Source: Lytechinus pictus | Taxonomy: Eukaryota; Echinodermata; Echinoidea; Temnopleuroida; Toxopneustidae | DNA length: 64,000 nucleotides | Direction of reading: 5' to 3' | Assembly: GCF_037042905.1 (NCBI RefSeq) | Contig: NC_087261.1 | Span: 12,846,217-12,910,216, forward strand | Shown: positions 60,569-64,000 of the stretch, piece by piece | Layout: every line of letters begins with the position of its first letter | Position numbering within the stretch: position 1 is the stretch's first letter | The notes under the pieces: model-generated | Told to the model about the DNA's origin: nothing | Databases searched by the model: none | The model's input: only the letters and a program-made list of their open reading frames with translations | Translations under genes and position numbers: made by a program

Positions 60569-61221
60569 CTGTATGAAAGAAAAAAATACGATGAATTATG
60601 GAATTAACAAAACAAACAAACAAATAAACAAATAATATAAAACACACACACGCACTGAATTGTAACAAGGCATCGTGATTCTCTCTTAACATTTTCACTC
60701 CATTCTGTAGGCCTACCAAGAACTGATCAAGAAAGTATTATCAATGCTTTGATTGGAATTCAAATGTATTTCTTAAATGTAAAATCTAATATGTTTTAAG
60801 AGAAAGCATTAACCATGAGTACCTGTGAAAGTGGTTTTCTCTGGGGAAGAAATGGGTGGAGTCACGATAATTATCTCGTTGGCAAAGAACTGATGAATGC
60901 TCAGGATTTCTTGGTTTCAATAAAAGCCCAAATATTGTTTCTTTACTACTTTTGGCTACTTGACCTTTAAGATAAATTTATATCAACATTCACGAAATGT
61001 TGTGAAAAAGAGGAGCATACGTTTGATGTAAAATTAGAGCCGATCAAAGTGAAACATAAACAAACAAACAAACAACAAAATTCTTAAGTAATAAAAGCGA
61101 ATTTTACTTGACATTCGTTAATGTTTACCCATCAAACATGCAGGTTTCGTTTTCATCTAACATTGTTTAAACCTTTTTCACTGTTTGCTATTAAAAAACA
61201 AAACAAATTAATGTCACTTAC
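60569..61221 (-). other. Intron of the kringle gene
   Basis: AT-rich with short (AAAC)n tracts near 60607-60630 and 61057-61075. No exon was seen. Confidence 0.5.
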
Positions 61222-61295
61222 GGCCAACAGGATTGCCTTTGTTTGGACATGAGGCACTCAAGTACTTCTCTGTGTCACAGTAGCCCCATCTCTTT
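61222..61295 (-). CDS. Kringle-domain protein, penultimate exon
   Basis: On the minus strand it follows TTTTCCGTACAG and ends CCTGTTGGCC before the donor GTAAGT. The first base completes a codon from an earlier exon; then KRWGYCDTEKYLSASCPNKG is read and one base is left over for the next exon. RWGYCD followed by a Cys ten residues later (RWGYCD...SC) is the usual end of a kringle, so at least one more kringle precedes it. The gene continues upstream (higher coordinates), but no earlier exon was confirmed in the window. Confidence 0.75.
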
Positions 61296-62130
61296 CTGTA
61301 CGGAAAAGAGAGATAGCAATTATAAAAGCTTATTAATTTCATCTCAGGCAAACAAAAGAAAAAAATACAGATACGTAGGACTTACGAAATATCTAACGGT
61401 GGTCCGGAATGCGATTTTTTCGTCCGTACTTGTGCACCCGACGAGAGAGGGTAGTAAACCGTTCCCGTAACATTTTCGTAGGTCTATTATGCGGGTTATG
61501 GTAATATCAAACGGTTTATTAAGTCAGACTACGACTCATGAATATTCATGGAACAGGATGGCCAATATGATTTCGTTTCAAATAAAAAGCTTCACCGACA
61601 TTAATCGGTTATCTTTGTGTAGGCCTACCGGTTTATTCATATTTGAAAAGACATTTCAAATACAACTGTATGCGTAATCCGTACAAACAGAAACTCATGG
61701 GTTAATAAAAAAGAAAATTTTGATGAATGAAAAACATTGAAGAGAAAGGGCGTTGGGATCTGGCAAAAGTTGAAACTTTAGTGCAAACCGAATTGAACTA
61801 AAATTATGCGACTGGCATATGCCTTTATTACGCACTTTCAGCATTGTTTCTGAAATTTCTTTTTGCTGGTAAATAACTGCATTTCTGAACCGATCAAATG
61901 CAAGACACGGGTACATACACCCGCCTTCCTGAATTTGAACGTACCACATCTGATTTTGTTCAATATTGGTTCACTTCTACTGCTCAAGTGTGAAAAGTAT
62001 AAAGTATTTAATTTAGCTTATTTACTACTAGAATGACCAGTACATAATAATTACAAACTTTTGGACCTTTATTGGACATTCCGAATTCCAGGCTCTGCAT
62101 GATATGCTGGAATATATGCAACTTTTATAT
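61296..62130 (-). other. Intron or upstream part of the kringle gene
   Basis: It includes a possible but unconvincing exon at 61386-61483 (see rejected items). Nothing else was recognised. Confidence 0.35.
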
Positions 62131-62138
62131 CATACAGA

Positions 62139-63267
62139 CAGTGGCGTAACTACGGGGGGGGGGGGCATGGGGGGCACGTGCCCCCCCCCCCCCCCCAATC
62201 GGCTGGCCAAAAAAAAAAAAAAGGAAGAGAAACGTAGTAGGAATGAATAAATTATTGTTCATTATAATGTTATATTAAAATAATATAATGTTATATTAAT
62301 ACATAAGAAACATTTTTTCATAACTTTACTTTGCTCAGGCCTAGATGTCTTCATTGTTCCCGGTACTCGCATTGTCTGTTTAACGTTTTTAAGTCAATAT
62401 ACACCAAATATATTTCCTCGCACTTCGACTTATTATTGTTTTATGTAGTGACATATGGTTCTTTTTCATGACTAATTAAAGTGATTGCCCCATTTTAAGG
62501 TGTTAATATAAAACATTTCCTGTCCGTGCTTACGTTCGCACTAGTAGATTGGTGAGATATGTCTGCTCTTTATGAATTCCTAAAAATCAGTCCTTAAAAT
62601 GTCCCTTTTTCTGATCTGAATATCAAAAATTTTCAGCTCGCGCTTCGCGCTCGCATCATTTGGTTAGTGAAATAGGCCTACGTATCGTATGGTCTTAGTA
62701 AATTCTTACAACGAGGCCTTAGAATGCCTCTCTTCAGGTCTGAATATCCTAAATTTTCAGCTCACGCTTCGCGCTCGCAATATTTGATGAGTGAGATGCG
62801 TATTATCATGATTACAATGACTACAAAAAGTGCTTCATGTGTTTAGATGTAGCAAAATCAGCAAGCGCTTTGCACTCGCATTAGATGGATATGGTGAGAT
62901 ATGTATACTCTTAATGGATTCCTAAAATATAGTCCTTAACATGTCCTTGTTTGGGGTCAATATTTACAAAAATTTCAGCTCGCGCTTCGCGCTCGCATTG
63001 TTTGTATAGCAAGAAAGGTATGTATCATGATTACAAAAATTTGCTTATAATGTCCTTTTTTGGTCTGCATATCAAGAATTTTCAGCTCGCGCTTCGCGCT
63101 CGCATTATTTGAGCAGTGAGATACATATCCGTTTAATGGCACTGTCCTTAAAATGTCCCTATTAGGTCAGTATACCTGGCAACTGAGCGCGCTTCGCGCG
63201 CTCACTAAGTGACTCAAAAATTTTGCTGGTGCCCCCCCCCAATGCCGTGACTCACGGTACGCCACTG
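62139..63267 (-). mobile_element. Non-autonomous hAT-type element 3
   Basis: It is bounded by CAGTGGCGTAAC and GTACGCCACTG with a perfect 8-bp duplication CATACAGA (62131-62138, 63268-63275). The interior is the reverse complement of element 2, with the dispersed motif in the form GCTCGCGCTTCGCGCTCGC near 62635, 62759, 62978 and 63085. Runs of G and C lie near the left end (62155-62200). Confidence 0.9.
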
Positions 63268-63275
63268 CATACAGA

Positions 63276-63422
63276 CAAGAGCAGTAACGCAGGTGTCACA
63301 AGTCTTTATGTGGTTTTAAGACCGAATCATCACCTATGACGATTAATTCGCCATGTAGCTAACCCAGAAGTCAGTTGAATGATAATTTTCGACAGAAAAT
63401 CATTGATGTAATTCATCAGCAA
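63276..63422. other. Short unassigned stretch
   Basis: Nothing recognisable. Confidence 0.3.
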
Positions 63423-63690
63423 TCAGTGAAGGCATTTGCATTCGATATCAATGGCTTCTATCAAATGATCGAGTCGTGCCGCGTTATCGTGTAACACGAC
63501 CATTCGCGAAAGCATCCTCTGTAAGTACTTTTGTAAGTATTGGGACCCGTCGCTATTTATTAATGATGGGCGTCGTGGATCAATTAACTTGCCGATTTGA
63601 AGGAAATCATCAGGTAGGGCAAAGGGCATGTCCTTTAAAAACATTCCAATTACTGGAGCTGATTTACAATTGAGTATTTCGCAAATAACA
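63423..63690 (-). CDS. Possible terminal exon of an unknown protein
   Basis: A minus-strand frame open from about 63690 to a stop at 63423 reads FLKDMPFALPDDFLQIGKLI, then a DPRRPSLINSDGSQYLQKYL segment, and ends AIDIECKCLH. Composition is balanced and looks more protein-like than the intron-derived frames in this window. An in-frame ATG is at 63644; a possible minus-strand acceptor AAATCAG lies near 63664. No domain was recognised. It could be a last exon of a gene lying further right, a pseudogene fragment, or chance. Confidence 0.3.
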
Positions 63691-63790
63691 TAGTATGTTT
63701 ATCGTAATGTCGGGTTAATGATTCGTCACACAGGGTCCGGCAAGGATATTTGTGGTCAAAGACAGATAAAATTCATTGCCATCTGTTCTT

Positions 63791-64000
63791 GGACCTGTTT
63801 CATAAATAGTTAACACTATTGTAACTACACCGTTATTGCCACTACCATGTTGCCATTTGCTGTGATTTGCTGCTAAGCCAAAATGACAAAAGTTGTAACA
63901 CTAAAACTGGCCTATGGTAATTGTTCGCATTATGGATGTGAATAGTCGCTTTTGAATGGGAAACACGAGTTATACCTCTTTTATGAACCGTATTTCCCAA
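63791..64000. repeat. Palindromic MITE, family J copy 4 (diverged)
   Basis: It starts GGACCTGTTTCATAAATAG, followed by CACTATTGTAACTACACCG, like the other J copies. The right end is not clear within the window. Confidence 0.5.

Noticed and set aside
61386..61483. Possible kringle-gene exon with a GTAAGT donor of correct phase on the minus strand
   Set aside because: The encoded stretch (TYENVTGTVYYPLSSG and so on) lacks the PWC and cysteines expected just before RWGYCD in a kringle, and the acceptor has no pyrimidine tract.
1..64000. tRNA, rRNA, CRISPR array, viral or retrotransposon polymerase genes
   Set aside because: Looked for typical T-loop words, direct-repeat arrays with unique spacers and reverse-transcriptase-like frames by eye and found none; a tRNAscan or HMM search could still reveal decayed ones.

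Overview
The window looks like nuclear DNA of a marine invertebrate deuterostome, most likely an echinoderm such as a sea urchin. This rests on intron-rich genes with GT/AG borders, an AT-rich background with many TACATGTA words, a recognisable animal BLCAP gene, and dense short inverted-repeat (MITE-type) elements of a kind I associate with urchin genomes. The species assignment is an inference. Nothing prokaryotic, no CRISPR array, no tRNA or rRNA and no intact transposase was seen. Most of the sequence is introns, intergenic DNA and non-autonomous transposons.

Four gene loci can be supported. (1) 7.86-8.11 kb, minus strand: an intronless 80-codon reading frame that is clearly BLCAP (bladder cancer-associated protein), probably with a long 3' UTR reaching toward 5.8-6.6 kb. 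(2) 14.3-46.1 kb, plus strand: one gene that I do not recognise by name. It has three shared 3' exons (41.4, 44.6 and 45.95 kb) and at least four candidate first exons (14.3, 20.35, 22.0 and 32.2 kb). Each has its own ATG and a splice donor that leaves exactly two bases of a codon, which is the phase the common exon at 41369 needs. The predicted isoforms of 346, 258, 324 and 276 residues share a 236-residue serine-rich, charged C-terminal part. (3) 53.1-55.6 kb, minus strand: a complete two-exon, 310-residue sulfotransferase-like P-loop protein. (4) 60.2-61.3 kb, minus strand: the last two visible exons of a kringle-domain protein that continues beyond what I could assign. A possible further terminal exon lies at 63.4-63.7 kb.

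The rest is a rich nested transposon landscape. Four hAT-type elements (8485-9856, 10844-12062, 25164-26203, 62139-63267) have perfect 8-bp target duplications; three of them carry dispersed GCGAGCGCGAAGCGCGAGC-like motifs. At least five families of long fold-back elements are flanked by TTAA and share an internal AAGAAAGTTAT core. Two families have TTA target duplications, one inserted inside the other. Also present are a mariner-like TA element, a 1.8-kb inverted-repeat element that hosts another MITE, and many 100-300 bp palindromic MITEs.

Tandem repeats include an approximately 1-kb minisatellite at 51.6-52.6 kb with higher-order (A-B-C-D) organisation, a 520-bp ATC-rich array at 12.5 kb, and an AC-AT-GT block at 55 kb. 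The genes appear functionally unrelated to one another, as is usual for an animal chromosome.
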